Shown here piece after piece: positions 39,621-54,689 of a stretch of 64,000 bases of DNA. Made by a program: the position numbers and the translations under genes. This stretch comes from Druceiella hillmani. Taxonomy: Eukaryota; Arthropoda; Insecta; Lepidoptera; Hepialidae. Numbering within the stretch: the first letter of the stretch is position 1; the number at the start of each line of letters is the position of its first letter. The stretch lies in the NCBI GenBank assembly GCA_039881145.1, contig JAYKKI010000091.1, forward strand, positions 558,001-622,000, read 5' to 3'. The notes beneath the pieces are model-generated. The model had not been told where the DNA came from. It saw nothing but the letters and a program-made list of their open reading frames with translations, and ran no database searches.

Positions 39621-42600
39621 GTATTATATACTAATAGTTTCATTAAGGTTTTGGTATAATCATCATGACGTCACCGACCTTTGTGATGGAAATCATTTAA
39701 CGCATATTTGTGAATACATGCATACATAGGTATTTATTAATTAGAAATGAGGACAGCGAGTGTATCATTATATAAATTATATTACTGATGACACGTAATA
39801 TGTAAATATGAATATGTCAAGATACAACGATTACACAGCCAAATGTTGCTTTAATCAGAATATCCCCCCTGTGTTTATTATTTTATCTAGTCTACGGTAT
39901 ATTTCTGCTTCTAAGTTCATAATAATTAGTTTCAATACACCATATAACTATATGCATGGCATATGGAAATTAATAAATCCGCCAGTATTTCGAAACGAAG
40001 TTTTAAATGTTACAGAATATCTCTGGTGGGTTATATAGAGAGAGTAACGTTCGGTTTTCCATTCAGTTAGCAATTGAAATATGGCGAGTAAAAAAAAAAA
40101 CAAAGGAAATATGAAATTAGTGAAGAGTCAAACACAAATTAAATTTATAAATCAAATGTATTAGACGTTTAATTTGTAAACTTTAAAAAATCTTATTGAA
40201 ACAAACGCCACGTTAAGGTTGCATTGTTTGAAAAAAATATCATCATGTTTAAGAAATGCCACAGAAAACCTTGGAGCTTTGGAAATCTTTGGAGAAAAAA
40301 TAAAAATATTTCCTCTTTGGCTACCACATAAGCTAATGATTTTGAAGTATAATAACCTTTAACAAAAAAAACATTCTCTTTTTTGCTCACTGACTATTTA
40401 GACGATATTTACGTACCTCCCGGGTAAAAATTTAAATCGACCCCAAATATTTGCTAACCTTTAAAAGGTCAAGGATTTGCTTAAGAGCAAATCCTAGAGA
40501 GTTATTCAAAAGGAAATTCTTAGACGGAAGTAAATAAATAAAATAAGCCTAACGCTAGTTATGATTTGGCTGGCAGCTTAGGTTTTAGTAGAACTGTCAA
40601 TGAAAAAGTAAATTTCGATTAAACGTCAAGATTTTAATTTTATATCAAAGCTTTCTAGAAATGTAGTGTTTCGTTTAAAGACTTTGATGTTTTTTTTCCT
40701 TACAATATTCACTGAAAATATGACTGAATTTGCTAATTTGGTTTATACAAAGTAAAATTAATTTAGCACCAACAGAATATCAGAAGTTTCTGGAATACAT
40801 TGAAACATACATAATACATTTTAAAAATTTAGGAGGAAAAAGTAACATAAATTATGAAAAACTCTGTTAGATAAGCTTATTTAAATTTATACAGAAAACT
40901 ATATCATTGATTCTAGAAAACATAATTTTCTGACGTTCATAATATTTTACGACTGCGAAACAGTCACACAATAAACGTACATGATGAAAAATAATATGAA
41001 TATTTGTAAACAATTGAATGGATATACTTGAATGTTTAAAAATCATATATATCCAAATATCCCACCACAACCACGTGAAAAAAAAAGTTTAGTTCTATGC
41101 CATATTCATTTTCTTCGGCAATATAAGGATTGAGGTCGAAATTGTTAACATTAGAATAAAAATTCGAATGTTAAATTAATTTCTAGATCATGGTATTATA
41201 GGGGTATTCATATGGCAAATGGTGAACTCCAATACCTTTTATTTAAAATAGTAATATGACTGTACATTTTTTAATTTTATTTAGCAAGATTTTAATTTTC
41301 GTAAGAAGTATGAAAATATCCTGATTAAAATTAAATATTTTAAAATGTTCAATTCGAAATTTGTGTCATAGTTTTTCGACTTTCCATATGTATACACTCT
41401 TACAAACGACTCCTGCAGATAAGTTTGTAATTTTATAAAAAATATCAATGTTTGATGTGAACTTCCAATCTCGATAGAACAAAGCTATTGTATTTTATTT
41501 TATTGTATTATTCTATACGAAGAATCTTGCTGTGTTGTTTTGCATGATATTTGAGATAATAAATAGGCTTAAACGCCTCAGGCTTAGACCAAAAACGTAA
41601 AAAAGTTTTTCACTTTATTTACACATTTCAAATTTCTAGCTTAAGGGGAAATAGCCAGTGAGTCATATAAATAAGATGTTTTCGGAGGACATATCTCTTA
41701 AATGCCTGAAAAAAGCCGTAAAAGCCCATATATTTTACAGGACATGATTTTGGTATAAATGCTAATAAACTACACGAAAAAGACTAGGAAAAGTCTATAT
41801 TGTATTGAATCCAGTTGTTACAAGAATCCGTTTTTATGGAACTTTTAAATGAAGAAACTTAAAAAATAAGTTCCTTACAAGTTTTATTTAAATAGCCAAT
41901 CATGCACTTGAGAAATCTTGTATTCTTAATATGAAAATTTTGATTATTTTACCCAATAGGTTGCGAATGCTATTTATACAAAACTTTTTAATCAGCAAGA
42001 CGAAATAAAGCATACATGGTTATCCTTTGCATCCTTCATACCCAGATGTAACGTATAAAGCCAATAATGCAGGCCCGACAGGACAGTCGAAAAAGACACG
42101 AAAAATTTAAAATGAGCGAAATTGATAAAAAAGAGAATTGATAAAAAGAGAACAATTGTCGGTTAACAGTTAATTTTTAATTAATTTAAAAAATAACTAC
42201 ACATTAAAAAAACAATGGGAATTAACTATTTTGTGTAATCATTACGCACTTAGTCAAAATTGTTATGTTAGCTTCATTTTCTACATAAATTCTAAATAAA
42301 TATGTAATACATGAACCTTTACGAAAATAGCTTTTTTGTTTTATATTATGATCAGAAATTTTAATTTGTTGTTTGTTTTTTCCTGATGGTCAATCGCTAA
42401 ATTGTTCGCTCTTTAAATTCTAAGAAATACCATATTTTTTTAAAAATCTTTTTCTGTAAGGTCAGTTGCATTATATTCGCTCCTTTAGTTTTCCTACCTC
42501 TACAGAAATATATACTGCACGACGTGTACCTGCACAAATTTTGCTGGCATACTACTGTATGCCTAGATATACAAAACTCTCTTTTTGTTATGAGACCTAC

Positions 42601-42944
42601 TCGTCCTTAACATTTTTTTAATATGTCAGTTTTTAATAAATAATTCTATAAATTATTTGAAACGTATATATTATTTGAAGCTTTCGTTGCAAGCTTGCTT
42701 TATAATGATATTTTTAAAACTACATTCACAGAAAATAGCAAACGCTTCTGTTCACATACTATTTGTTTTATATTACTATATTTGCGTAGAGATTGAACAA
42801 TCCTCGTCTAGGCACTAATCACCAATCAAACCGCAGATAACATCATCTTACAACAAAATACTGAACCTGCGTGAGTATTAGAACTGGATATCAAAAAATT
42901 ACTAACAACACTAACACTCATCGATTACTAAGAGGAGCGACAAG
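39621..42944. other. AT-rich intergenic DNA
   Basis: No confident feature. Open frames near 39808-40038 (plus) and 40867-41070 (minus) lack motifs. Confidence 0.45.
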
Positions 42945-43307
42945 TTAAGCGATGCAGGGGTAAATTAAATTATGCGGTGAAAAAAAATTTTCTTTACTGG
43001 TGAAGTCGATGTACAAAGCGAGTTCCGCCATCCTAATTTCAACGTATTTCCCTACTTTTTTCGATATATTCCACTTGTTCAATACGAGAGGTCGGAATGT
43101 TGTTTTAAAATAATATGTATTTCTAAAGTCCATAAAAAGTGATAAAATATGTTTATTAAATAACTTTTGATCTATTAAGGTATATAAAATCAAATATACT
43201 GAAATGTAAAGGTAATTGAATGGTATTATAGGGAGAACAGTATTAGTGAAAGTAAAAAACCTGTGTGTTTTTGAAACTTGTATTTTAAAACAACACCTAC
43301 AAATCAA
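42945..43307 (-). CDS. Longest open frame, unrecognised, 120 codons
   Basis: The N-terminal half is AT-driven and hydrophobic. The C-terminal half (roughly residues 66-112) is better balanced: FRPLVLNKWNISKKVGKYVE, then IRMAELALYIDFTSKENFF. This part gives an impression of a transposon-derived protein, but I could not place it. No partner sequence was found in the window. If real, only the second half is likely to be genuine coding sequence. Confidence 0.2.
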   Translation of the reverse strand: MICRCCFKIQVSKTHRFFTFTNTVLPIIPFNYLYISVYLILYTLIDQKLFNKHILSLFMDFRNTYYFKTTFRPLVLNKWNISKKVGKYVEIRMAELALYIDFTSKENFFSPHNLIYPCIA

Positions 43308-43476
43308 TAGACCAGATAGTCAGATGGAATTAAAGAGTAATATTAATACATAGTAAATTGTGCCTTAACAAAATAAACACAGTTTTCACTAACTTTAACC
43401 TGAACACCTTTAAACTCTATAATAAGAGTCTTGTTAAATTTTTCATGACGCATTTTTAGCTCAAACGTACTAAACA

Positions 43477-43480
<4 letters not shown>

Positions 43481-43547
<67 letters not shown>

Positions 43548-43552
43548 GTATA

Positions 43553-43589
<37 letters not shown>

Positions 43590-43590
43590 A
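43481..43590. repeat. (TA)n microsatellite at outer end of left palindrome arm
   Basis: About 110 bp of TA dinucleotides with G interruptions. Homology between the inverted arms ends here: the sequence beyond (toward 43440) has no counterpart beyond the right arm. Confidence 0.97.
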
Positions 43591-46500
43591 GTGGCATTTA
43601 AATAAATTTCGAAACTGGTTAGTGGGAAAGAACTTTCACTAACATGAACATTATTCCATATGTAACTTTTATTGCCCAGAACACTGGAAATGTGATATAT
43701 AAATAAAAATATCTTTTTTTGATTTGTTTATCTTCTAAAAAAAATCCAAATACTTCCTTATACAATAAAATGTAATATACATTTTTTATTATAAATCTAC
43801 TTTTAATAATAATTTTCCGACTATGACACCACACAATTTTACACCTGACCAATTTGAATTGATTCCAATTAATATACTATTTCTGCATCAGCAATTCTAC
43901 TACTTGAGTAATTATGTCGTCTGTCAGAGTCAATAAAATAATGTTATACACATTTATTATTCTACTGAAATTCATCTCCGAAATTTCAGAATTTTTTTCT
44001 ATTTGTCTATGTCTTCTCAAAAAAATTATGAAATTTAAATTTCTACCACGTTTACCATGTTTTACTTAAAATATAATAAAAATAAAGTAAGATTCATTAA
44101 AGTATAATAAGCACAAAGTAATATTTAAGCTCGATATCTAAACTGTATTTCACTTCTCAATGATCCAAATCCTTTTATAGAATTATATCAGTAGTAATAT
44201 TCACGGCCATCCGATGATGTTTACTCTGTTTATCAAGGGAGTCCAATTATAAGCTGTCGACAATATATTAGCATTACTAGAAAGACGATTACTATACATT
44301 CATAGGCGAAATCCCTTTTTGTTAATAAGTACTTACCATTTAATTCGGCGTAGCTCGTAATGTAATTTCGCGTAGCTCATGAAGAATCTACTTATTTCCC
44401 ATGATCGTATAATGGATTTTTCCCAAAGTCGCTTTCCTGATTGGTTATTAGACATTCTTCGGACTTTCTTGATGATGACTTCATAAAAGTACAATTAAAT
44501 CTTTAGTTAAGAGTATGCTTAAAATGATCACGTTATGAGGATACTTAAACATTTGGAACAGCAATTTTATATGAATACTAAAAATGGAATAAAAAATATG
44601 GGAATGTAATAAAAGTAACAAGTAAAATCAGGTAAGTATTAAAACTCCACTTTCCAACATTAATTGAGGATAACGATTAAGCATAACTCAATAATTTTTA
44701 TATGCAGTAGTGTACATCGTTTTTTATTTAATTGCAAATCGTTTTTTAGCTTAATATGCAAGTTCCTGATTTCATACAAGAAGGAAGCTTTAATACATAT
44801 GACAGTCCATGTTTACTATTCTGGCAAAAATTTCCCTGCACAAAGTCCAGTTTGATGACATTTATTAAATTACAGTATAAACAAATATATAAACTGATAT
44901 ACTGAAAAAATGTCCCTCGTTGTGTAATAAAGAAGCTTGTCTAATACTGATCGATTGCTATTTTATACATGTACTTACAACTTATAATCCAGGCAAGCAC
45001 CCTTTTATCACTGCAATCTTTTGCAATATAAATCCATCTCACCAGTTCTTGATATTTTCTTTGTTTTACTTGACTCAGTGCTCGCTGAGTGTTTATATTT
45101 AAAGACCATCTGGAGTCCCATAATGCTTCAGAATCTCAAGATCTTTTAACATTATTACGTATTTATTATTTTTGATGCGTCGCTTCATATAATAATCTTT
45201 TTTCTTTCCTTTGTTATTTCTTTTTCATTTTTATTTTCGTGCCATAATAATAAACGAATTTATCAAAAGTAAACTCAATAAAATTAATCACTAATTTGAT
45301 TTTGTTTAACCCTAAAATATTCTACAGTAATGGTAGAATTGAAATTTCTGTTTAATTATTTATTTTTAAAGTACTTTTACGTTCTTCGTAAAGAGTATTT
45401 CAAAATATCCTTCCTTTTTTGGGTGCCTTCATCATTTGAAAATTGTTTTGAATTTTTGAGGAAATTTTAAGTTTAAATTAGACAATCGGTCTAGAAATTT
45501 AAAATTTTATGTGAAATAGCACTGAAAATACCATCACGATGCTTGTCTTCAGAATAGATCGTAATAAAATCAGTATCTATTTCACTTAAAATGTGGTTAG
45601 CTTTTTGGTCACCTGAAAAATGCGAATAATGAGAGACTTAAAAGGGTAATTCGCGCAACATCAGTGAATAAATCTGTTAAATATTAATAGAGATCATCAG
45701 ACATGGATCCTCTCCCTGCTTAAGACATATGAAAGTTTAAACACATGCAAGTTTAAACCTAAGGGTAAACTGAGTAAGCATTAAATGGCATGGAGCCATC
45801 GAATCAAGTAACGCAAATATCAAATATGAATCACGTCCGAGTACAAGAAACTTTCATAAAAGACCAGTAAAGAAATGGTCTTATCATTTGTTCTTTGTGT
45901 TATCTAAACAATTCCCACCGATAAAAATACATTAGAGTGCCCACATCACTAGTCTATAGCGAAGACAAAATTCAGAGTGTGAATATTTTTAATAATTTTG
46001 TCTATTGTCATATTATCTTTTTCACGAATAATAACATGTTCCACTTATAATTAATTAGATCGAGTTTGGTCAAGAGCATGTAAAATTTATTTTTTTTTAT
46101 TTCTTTTATTGTTATTTCACACTCCTTAGACTTAAATTTTCTCGAATTAAATGACAGTCCCGTGCGACAAGGATTCTGTACTTATACAATATTGTAGCAA
46201 CTTTATAAAGAATTAAATTTTTGAAGAAATAATTTAAAAGTTCCAATATATTTCCATATCTGCAAAAATTAATTAGCCATCGTGAATCCTTTAACACAAC
46301 TTCAATTTAAATATCTAAATCTTTTGCATCAAATTATCAAATCATTATTTCAGAAATCCAGAACTTTTGCTAATAATTGCATTATTATATTCAGTTTTAA
46401 GGAGGACACAGATTTTTTTCAAACCTAAAATATTTCTCTTAACTCTCGGTAGCGACAGATGGTAGTTGCTTTTTTCTCATCATCTAAAGTCATCTAAAAT

Positions 46501-47409
46501 TGATTTTAAAAATATAAAAATAGATTCCAAAAAGCTACGACGAAGAGACAGACAAATGCAAAGTGGTAAGTGTTCCTTTTTATTGAATACCTAAGACACG
46601 GAACAATAAAAATGTAAAGATCCTAAATTCGAGCGTTGCCCATGATTTTATGCATACAAAAAAGTTCACGAATCGTTTTCGAATATATGAGAGATCCCCA
46701 TCCATCTTGCTTTATGTACTATTAAACATAATGTCAAACTCAGTTTTCCATTCATGTGTTCAAACTATTATCGTATTTATATTTCACAAAAATACAACCG
46801 AAACGGTTCAGTAACGACAATTTAGCTGGAATTATAATAAATAAAACAAATTAATTAAATTACACAAACTACAATATCTCACCTGGACATATTTCAAAAA
46901 GTTCATTCTCACTCATCAAAAACAGATTCAACTCTAGTTCAACCACGATAATGTGATTGAACACTTATATATTAGAGGAAAGTTGGGATATGCAACATCA
47001 TCCGATTCTAGATGCCAGTATGGCAAAAATATGATGAATCGATATAGTCATAATTATACTGTCATTTAGCATACAACTACTGCTTAAAAATCGTTCAAAA
47101 ATAAACAGATCTCCGCTAGCTAATCATATATTTTACGTTATTTCGCCAACACATATTAATCTGCTTTCTTAGAATATCTCTAGAGAATAAAAGGTTAGAG
47201 CAGCGGTGGAATCGAATATCGACACTTCCGCCGACACTTTAACTCGTCGTTGAAAAGCGAGCAACAAGTTGACCAGGATTTCACCTGAAGTGCTTTCTGC
47301 ACTTTCAGACAATTAGTAGTTCGTTAGTAAAGGATTGACACGCGAAGGATTGTTACATATAACTACAGAGTCGTAGGATTTCTAATACGTACAGATCAAT
47401 AAACAAGGA
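43585..47409 (+). repeat. Left arm of large inverted duplication
   Basis: The reverse complement aligns with 51345-54690 from end to end. In compared stretches (for example 45976-46120 against the opposite arm) I saw about two differences per 140 bp. Two blocks are present only in this arm: about 43703-43866 (about 165 bp) and 44521-44853 (about 330 bp). They account for its greater length (3.82 versus 3.35 kb). The paired 61-codon frames (46112-46297 minus and 52457-52642 plus, one residue different) are just duplicates of each other and are not evidence of a gene. Confidence 0.95.
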
Positions 47410-48606
47410 GGAAGAAAACTGCAAAAAAGACGGGAAAATTGAAAATTGATGAACAAGTAGTGCACAAATAAAATTAAATGGTTCTTTAGGTTCGTAGGGT
47501 ACGGTGGTATTTTGACTACGAGTATTCTGAATTACATTACCATCGCCTGATGCTGTTATCTTAAAACTAATGTGCTGAAACTAAAAATGGGAAACGCGCT
47601 TCAAATTGGAGTGATTATATTTTATTACCATAAAGGGGTTTACAACTTAAGTAGAAATATTCATATTGTACTCAAGGTAGTTTACATTTGAGTTTATCTG
47701 CTAGGAAGTTATGATTTTATTTCTGTTGAACTATTTTGAAATATTAATATTATTTTTGTGTATGGTTATGTATGGTTAAAAATCTGCTACTTTAGGATTA
47801 TCTGGCATATAATTATTAACTTATGAAACAATTTTAGAATCGTTAATAATACCCTCCAGGCAAATTAAATAAAATAATGGTTTATTTTTGTACCAAACTT
47901 TGGATTCTGATTCATGTTATTAAATACAAAAGACAACACCTTTCGTAACTAGGAAAAAATTTCAAATTTAAAACTGAAAACAATTTTTGTAAAAAACAGC
48001 TGTAACAATCACCGTAGTGATTTTAAAAAGATTCCGTCTTTTCCTCTTGGTTCTGGAAACCCTGAAAATATAGTATTTGACAAGGTCAGTTCGCTCGGGT
48101 TTACAATAGAGTTTATGGCGCACATTAAGTGTTTTGTATTAATATGAAACAAACAAAGTAATCAAACACAGATTTTTTTCATTACATAAAATGGATTTAA
48201 ACCAGCACTCTGCAGATTTAATTTCAGGTAATTTTTATATTAAGCTACAAGACTTGTACCGATTTCTTCAAAGATTAGATTTTATGTTATTTATTTCCTG
48301 TTCCTATGGAACATTTATTTTTTGTTTCACCTAGAGAGATTATTTTTTCACTACGTTTGTGTTTAAGACTTTACCTGCTTTTACTATATCCGGATATAAG
48401 TTGTATAATCTAATTTCCGTAACTTTCTTCTAACCGATCGACTTAAATTTTTGACATTCATACATGACAAGTATGATAAGCATAATTGAAAATGATAGCC
48501 ATTTTACATCAGTAGGTACCATTAATTTTTTACTACTCTTTGCAAAATAAATGTGGCTGCGCTGAGGTGACAAAATATTTTTTGGTCGGAACACCACAAA
48601 GGAGGA

Positions 48607-48789
48607 CAAAAATATTTTATTTTATAAAAGAGAAAATATTTTTGGTCGTGATATATTACAAAAGATGTTTAAATTTATAAATACCGAGGTATAGAAAAGA
48701 AGCGAGGCATGCCGATAAAATGGAAAACCGGCAGACAGGTGCTACGAATGGATGATCAATGGCTCAAATATATAATCAATATTCCTCAC
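48607..48789 (+). repeat. Dispersed repeat, copy 2
   Basis: Matches the minus strand of 28657-28793 over the words 'aaccggca.acaggtgct' and 'tggctcaaatata'. A one-base indel near 48712 puts the frame out of register with copy 1. Confidence 0.6.
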
Positions 48790-51083
48790 AGTTAATAATT
48801 CCATTTAGTTACTAATTTCATTCATACATGTTATAAATTCATTAGCTGTGTGTATATGTTATTGAAACCTTTTTTTTATATACTAGATATGTTTAGAATT
48901 TCATTTTTATGGGGATAGATTTTGCTCCCTTTGAGGACGCACGAATTTGATATTGATAAAAACATATTGTTTTTGAAGATACTTTCCGTTTCATAAATTT
49001 ATTTAAAGGTGTCATTAAATTTCATACGGGGGTTTAATAATTAGTACGAACAAGATATTGATATGGATATGGTGGACATGAATGCGGGCGATGCAGATTT
49101 ATTCAGGAATAATTTTTTTCTTGTATTACGCATAAGTATAGTACTTACATGAATTTACATGTGCTACGGCATTGGCTCGTTTCCACTGTTGACGTGACGA
49201 TAATATCGTATCGTGTCGTGAATAAATTTGGAAATACATATGCTCTTTTACATTTTTATAATTTTACAAAAGAAAGAGATAATTAGGAAAAATAGTTCAC
49301 GCTCGCTTCGTTAAGTATATTATTTATGTTAGATTGCCACATTTCTTACGTTTATCGAAATAAAAAAACCCACATATTTATGTATTTAGATTAACGTACT
49401 TCATTTAAATTACGTATAATACGTCTAAAATAAAATAAGATATTACTTTCGGACAAAAATACGTTTACTCTAATCATGACGCACTAAAAGAGATTGTAGT
49501 GACGCACTGTATATATGTGTATGTATGTTTATCTACGCGTTTGAAAGAAAGAATGGATATATTTTGGAAATCAAATGTATGGGTATAATATTTATAACTT
49601 ATTAAAGGTACAACAAATCGTAATCTACTTTCTCTATCAAATGCCAATCTATATACGATTTTTTTATTCCTTGTGAAAGGGACGCGAGTATGTAAACATC
49701 AATGGGAAATACGATTTCAATTACCCACTCGACGTATATAACGAGAGCATTTTTCAAGTGAATAGCGCACTCGTAGATGTCCCGTTCCATCTAAAGGTCA
49801 AGAACATTTATTTTCCATCCAAATGGAGATTCGAGAGTCACTCAAATTATCTTCGGTGTGCAGTTTTCCATGAAACCTATTACTATCACGAAAAAAAATT
49901 TGGGATACGTTTTGAAATTACAATGTTTGTCATATTATTAACTTTTATATGTTGTGTGAAAGGAATGTCAATCATAAACATATATTAAGAATTTATTTTC
50001 AATTAATAAAATCGTGTAATTTCAATTTTAAACTAATTTAAAATTAACTCACTGACAAAGTGATAGTTTTTGCTGCAAAATGATTATATCGTATTAAAAT
50101 TAAAACTGTGAAATAACTTGAAACTTGAGAACTCAAACAGAGAAATTCTACCAAGAAATAACTTAACTGTATTAGAATCATTCATAAATATTGAACTAAC
50201 TTGAAGAATACCGACAAACACATATGTATTTTTTGCTATGACATTATGAAGTGCTGTAAAAATAATTTATTAGTTTCGAACTTACTCAAAACAAATCGGC
50301 ACTGAATCTGCATTTCATGTAAATGAATCTGCATTTATTGAAATCAGGAATAATATTTAATTTTTAATTTACTGCTATAGTACTCCTGTCTAAAACATAA
50401 ATGTGACAAATTAGACAAGTCCTATTTATCAGCCGAAAAAAGGTTGATATTAAAATAACCGTCGAGTTTCAACTAGTTAAATAAAAACACTGAGGAATTA
50501 GAATGAAATTAAAATTTGAAGTATAAAGATATGCATAAAGTTGATAAGTTTCCAAGTTGATAACAAAATTTTAAAATTTGATTCTAGCAAATTATCAAAA
50601 TCAAGAGAAACATTTTATTTCAAATAAGAAAACTTACCACAATGCTTATACTGTTTACTATTTCCTTACGTGTTGAAAGTTTTGACATTGCATGTCAAAT
50701 AGATCTCCAGTTAGCCGGTTGTCAAATTTAGTATGAAATGTTTAATAAAATACACACTGTCAAGAAATGTTTTATATTATCCCTGGTATGCATTTATATC
50801 ATTTGTATGGAAGGTTAACGAAAAAAAAATAACTAAACTAGTAATAACCCATAGATATTTGCATGGTGTTTTTTCGAAGTTCAACCATTCGTTTAGTGCA
50901 TACTAGTATCAACATACCGTGACAAGTTGATATTTAAATCTTAGACATATTGCCTAACACCAACTAGCTAGGAATAAGTACACTTTTTTCATTGTTGTAC
51001 TCTGTTATTTTTACCACTCATACGGCAACCCTTGAATGCAGCTATCATATTGTGAATACGAATTTGGGTGACTTACAGTTTAC

Positions 51084-51092
51084 ATATATATA

Positions 51093-51188
<96 letters not shown>
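51084..51188. repeat. (TA)n microsatellite in palindrome spacer
   Basis: About 105 bp of TA dinucleotides with T and G interruptions, ending about 155 bp before the inner end of the right arm. Confidence 0.96.
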
Positions 51189-51191
<3 letters not shown>

Positions 51192-51344
51192 TGTAGATAT
51201 ATATGTAATTTGTCTTTGGCTCTTTCAAATTTGTTTGAAGTGAATATGATACGTAATTTATAGCTTTCATGACATCACGTCACTACATCAAAGCTTGCCT
51301 AAAATTCACTAAAATCTGAAGTTGTGATACGGAATGTTCATATA

Positions 51345-54300
51345 TCCTTGTTTATTGATCTGTACGTATTAGAAATCCTACGACTCTGTAGTTATATGTA
51401 ATAATCCTTCGCGTGTCAATCCTTTACTAACGAACTACTAATTGTCTGAAAGTGCAGAAAGCACTTCAGGTGAAATCCTGGTCAACTTGTTGCTCGCTTT
51501 TCAACGACGAGTTAAAGTGTCGGCGGAAGTGTCGATATTCGATTCCACCGCTGCTCTAACCTTTTATTCTCTAGAGATATTCTAAGAAAGCAGATTAATA
51601 TGTGTTGGCGAAATACCGTAAAATATATGATTAGCTAGCGGAGATCTGTTTATTTTTGAACGATTTTTAAGCAGTAGTTGTATGCTAAATGAAAGTATAA
51701 TTATGACTATATCGATTCATCATATTTTTGCCATACTGGCATCTAGAATCGGATGATGTTGCATATCCCAACTTTCCTCTAATATATAAGTGTTCAATCA
51801 CATTATCGTGGTTGAACTAGAGTTGAATCTGTTTTTGATGAGTGAGAATGAACTTTTTGAAATATGTCCAGGTGAGATATTGTAGTTTGTGTAATTTAAT
51901 TAATTTGTTTTATTTATTATAATTCCAGCTAAATTGTCGTTACTGAACCGTTTCGGTTGTATTTTTGTGAAATATAAATACGATAATAGTTTGAACACAT
52001 GAATGGAAAACTGAGTTTGACATTATGTTTAATAGTACATAAAGCAAGATGGATGGGGATCTCTCATATATTCGAAAACGATTCGTGAACTTTTTTGTAT
52101 ACATAAAATCATGGGCAACGCTCGAATTTAGGATCTTTACATTTTTATTGTTCCGTGTCTTAGGTATTCAATAAAAAGGAACACTTACCACTTTGCATTT
52201 GTCTGTCTCTTCGTCGTAGCTTTTTGGAATCTATTTTTATATTTTTAATATCAATTTTAGATGACTTTAGATGATGAGAAAAAAGCAACTACCATCTGTC
52301 GCTACCGAGAGTTAAGAGAAATATTTTAGGTTTGAAAAAAATCTGTGTCCTCCTTAAAACTGAATATAATAATGCAATTATTAGCAAAAGTTCTGGATTT
52401 GTGAAATAATGATTTGATAATTTGATGCAAAAGATTTAGATATTTAAATTGAAGTTGTGTTAAAGGATTCACGATGGCTAATTAATTTTTGCAGATATGG
52501 AAATATATTGGAACTTTTAAATTATTTCTTCAAAAATTTAATTCTTTATAAAGTTGCTACAATATTTTATAAGTACAGAATCCTTGTCGCACGGGACTGT
52601 CATTTAATTCGAGAAAATTTAAGTCTAAGGAGTGTGAAATAACAATAAAAGAAATAAAAAAAAATAAATTTTACATGCTCTTGACCAAACTCGATCTAAT
52701 TAATTATAAGTGGGACATGTTATTATTCGTGAAAAAGATAATATGACACTAGACAAAATTATTAAAAATATTCACACTCTGAATTTTGTCTTCGCTATAG
52801 ACTAGTGATGTGGGCACTCTAATGTATTTTTATCGGTGGGAATTGTTTAGATAACACAAAGAACAAATGATAAGACCATTTCTTTACTGGTCTTTTATGA
52901 AAGTTTCTTGTACTCGGACGTGATTCATATTTGATATTTGCGTTACTTGATTCGATGGCTCCATGCCATTTAATGCTTACTCAGTTGACCCTTAGGTTTA
53001 AACATGCATATGTTTAAACTTTCATATGTCTTAAGCAGGGAGAGGATCCATGTCTGATGATCTCTATTAATATTTAACAGATTTATTCACTGATGTTGCG
53101 CGAATTACCCTTTTAAGTCTCTCATTATTCGCATGTTTCAGGTGACCAAAAAGCTAACCACATTTTAAGTGTAATAGATACTGATTTTATTACGATCTAT
53201 TCTGAAGACAAGCATCGTGATGGTATTTTCAGTGCTATTTCACATAAAATTTTAAATTTCTAGACCGATTGTCTAATTTAAACTTAAAATTTCCTCAAAA
53301 ATTCAAAACAATTTTCAAATGATGAAGGCACCCAAAAAAGGAAGGATATTTTGAAATACTCTTCTTCGTAAAAGTACTTTAAAAATAAATAATTAAACAG
53401 AAATTTCAATTCTACCATTACTGGAGAATATCTTAGGGTTAAACAAAATCAAATTAGTGATTAATTTTATTGAGTTTACTTTTAATAAATTCGTTTATTA
53501 TTATGGCACGAAAATAAAAATGAAAAAGAAATAACAAAGGAAAGAAAAAATATTATTATATGAAGCGACGCATCAAAAATAATAAATACGTAATAATGTT
53601 AAAAGATCTTGAGATTCTGAAGCATTATGGGACTCCAGATGGTCTTTAAATATAAACACTCAGCGAGCACTAAGTCAAGTAAAACAAAGAAAATATCAAG
53701 AACTGGTGAGATGGATTTATATTGCAAAAGATTGCAGTGATAAAAGGGTGCTTGCCTGGATTATAAGTTGTAAGTACATGTATAAAATAGCAATCGATCA
53801 GTATTAGACAAGCTTCTTTATTACATGACGAGGGACACTTTTTCAGTATATCAGTTTATATATTTGTTTACACTGTAATTTAATAAATATCATATCAAGC
53901 ATCCTCTTAACTAAAGATTTAATTGTACTTTTATGAAGTCATCATCAAGAAAGTCCGAAGAATGTCTAATAACCAATCAGGAAAGCGACTTTGGGAAAAA
54001 TCCATTATACGATCATGGAAAATAAGTAGATTCTTCATGAGCTACGCGAAATTACATTACGAGCTACGCCGAATTAAATGGTAAGTACTTATTAACAAAA
54101 AGGGATTTCGCCTATGAATGTATAGTAATCGTCTTTCTAGTAATGCTAGTATATTGTCGACAGCTTATAATTGGACTCCCTTGATAAATAGAGTAAACAT
54201 CATCGGATGACCGTGAATATTACTACTGATATAATTCTATAAAAGGATTTGGATCATTGAGAAGTGAAATACAGTTTAGATATCGAGCTTAAATATTACT

Positions 54301-54689
54301 TTGTGCTTATTGTACTTTAATGAATCTTACTTTATTTTTATTATATTTTAAGTAAAACTTGGTAAACGTGGTAGAAATTTAAATTTCATAATTTTTTTGA
54401 GAAGACATAGACAAATAGAAAAAAATTCTGAAATTTCGGAGATGAATTTCAGTAGATTAATAAATGTGTATAACATTATTTTCTTGACTCTGACCGACGA
54501 CATAATTACGCAAGTAGTAGAATTGCTGATGCAGAAATAGTATATTAATTTTTTTTTTGATTTATCACATTTCCAGTGTTCTGGGCAATAAGAGTTACAT
54601 ATGGAATATTTTCTAAAAATGTTCATGTTAGTGAAAATTCTTTCCCACTAACCAGTTTCAAAATTTATGTAAATGCCACTTTACATATA

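Larger units (their letters stand above)
47410..51344. other. Spacer of the large inverted duplication
   Basis: Single-copy within the window apart from the dispersed repeat at 48607-48789 and a (TA)n at 51084-51188. The overlapping open frames at 49602-49790 and 49758-49988 lack recognisable motifs. No transposase or other gene was seen that could make the structure a mobile element. Confidence 0.6.

Noticed and set aside
46112..46297. Identical 61-codon frames in two places taken as evidence of a conserved gene
   Set aside because: The second copy (52457-52642) is simply the other arm of the recent inverted duplication, so the near identity covers the whole arm and not just the frame.
49758..49988. 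76-codon open frame in the palindrome spacer as the gene driving the structure
   Set aside because: Composition is AT-driven, it has no motif, it overlaps an equally poor frame on the other strand, and nothing around it supports expression.
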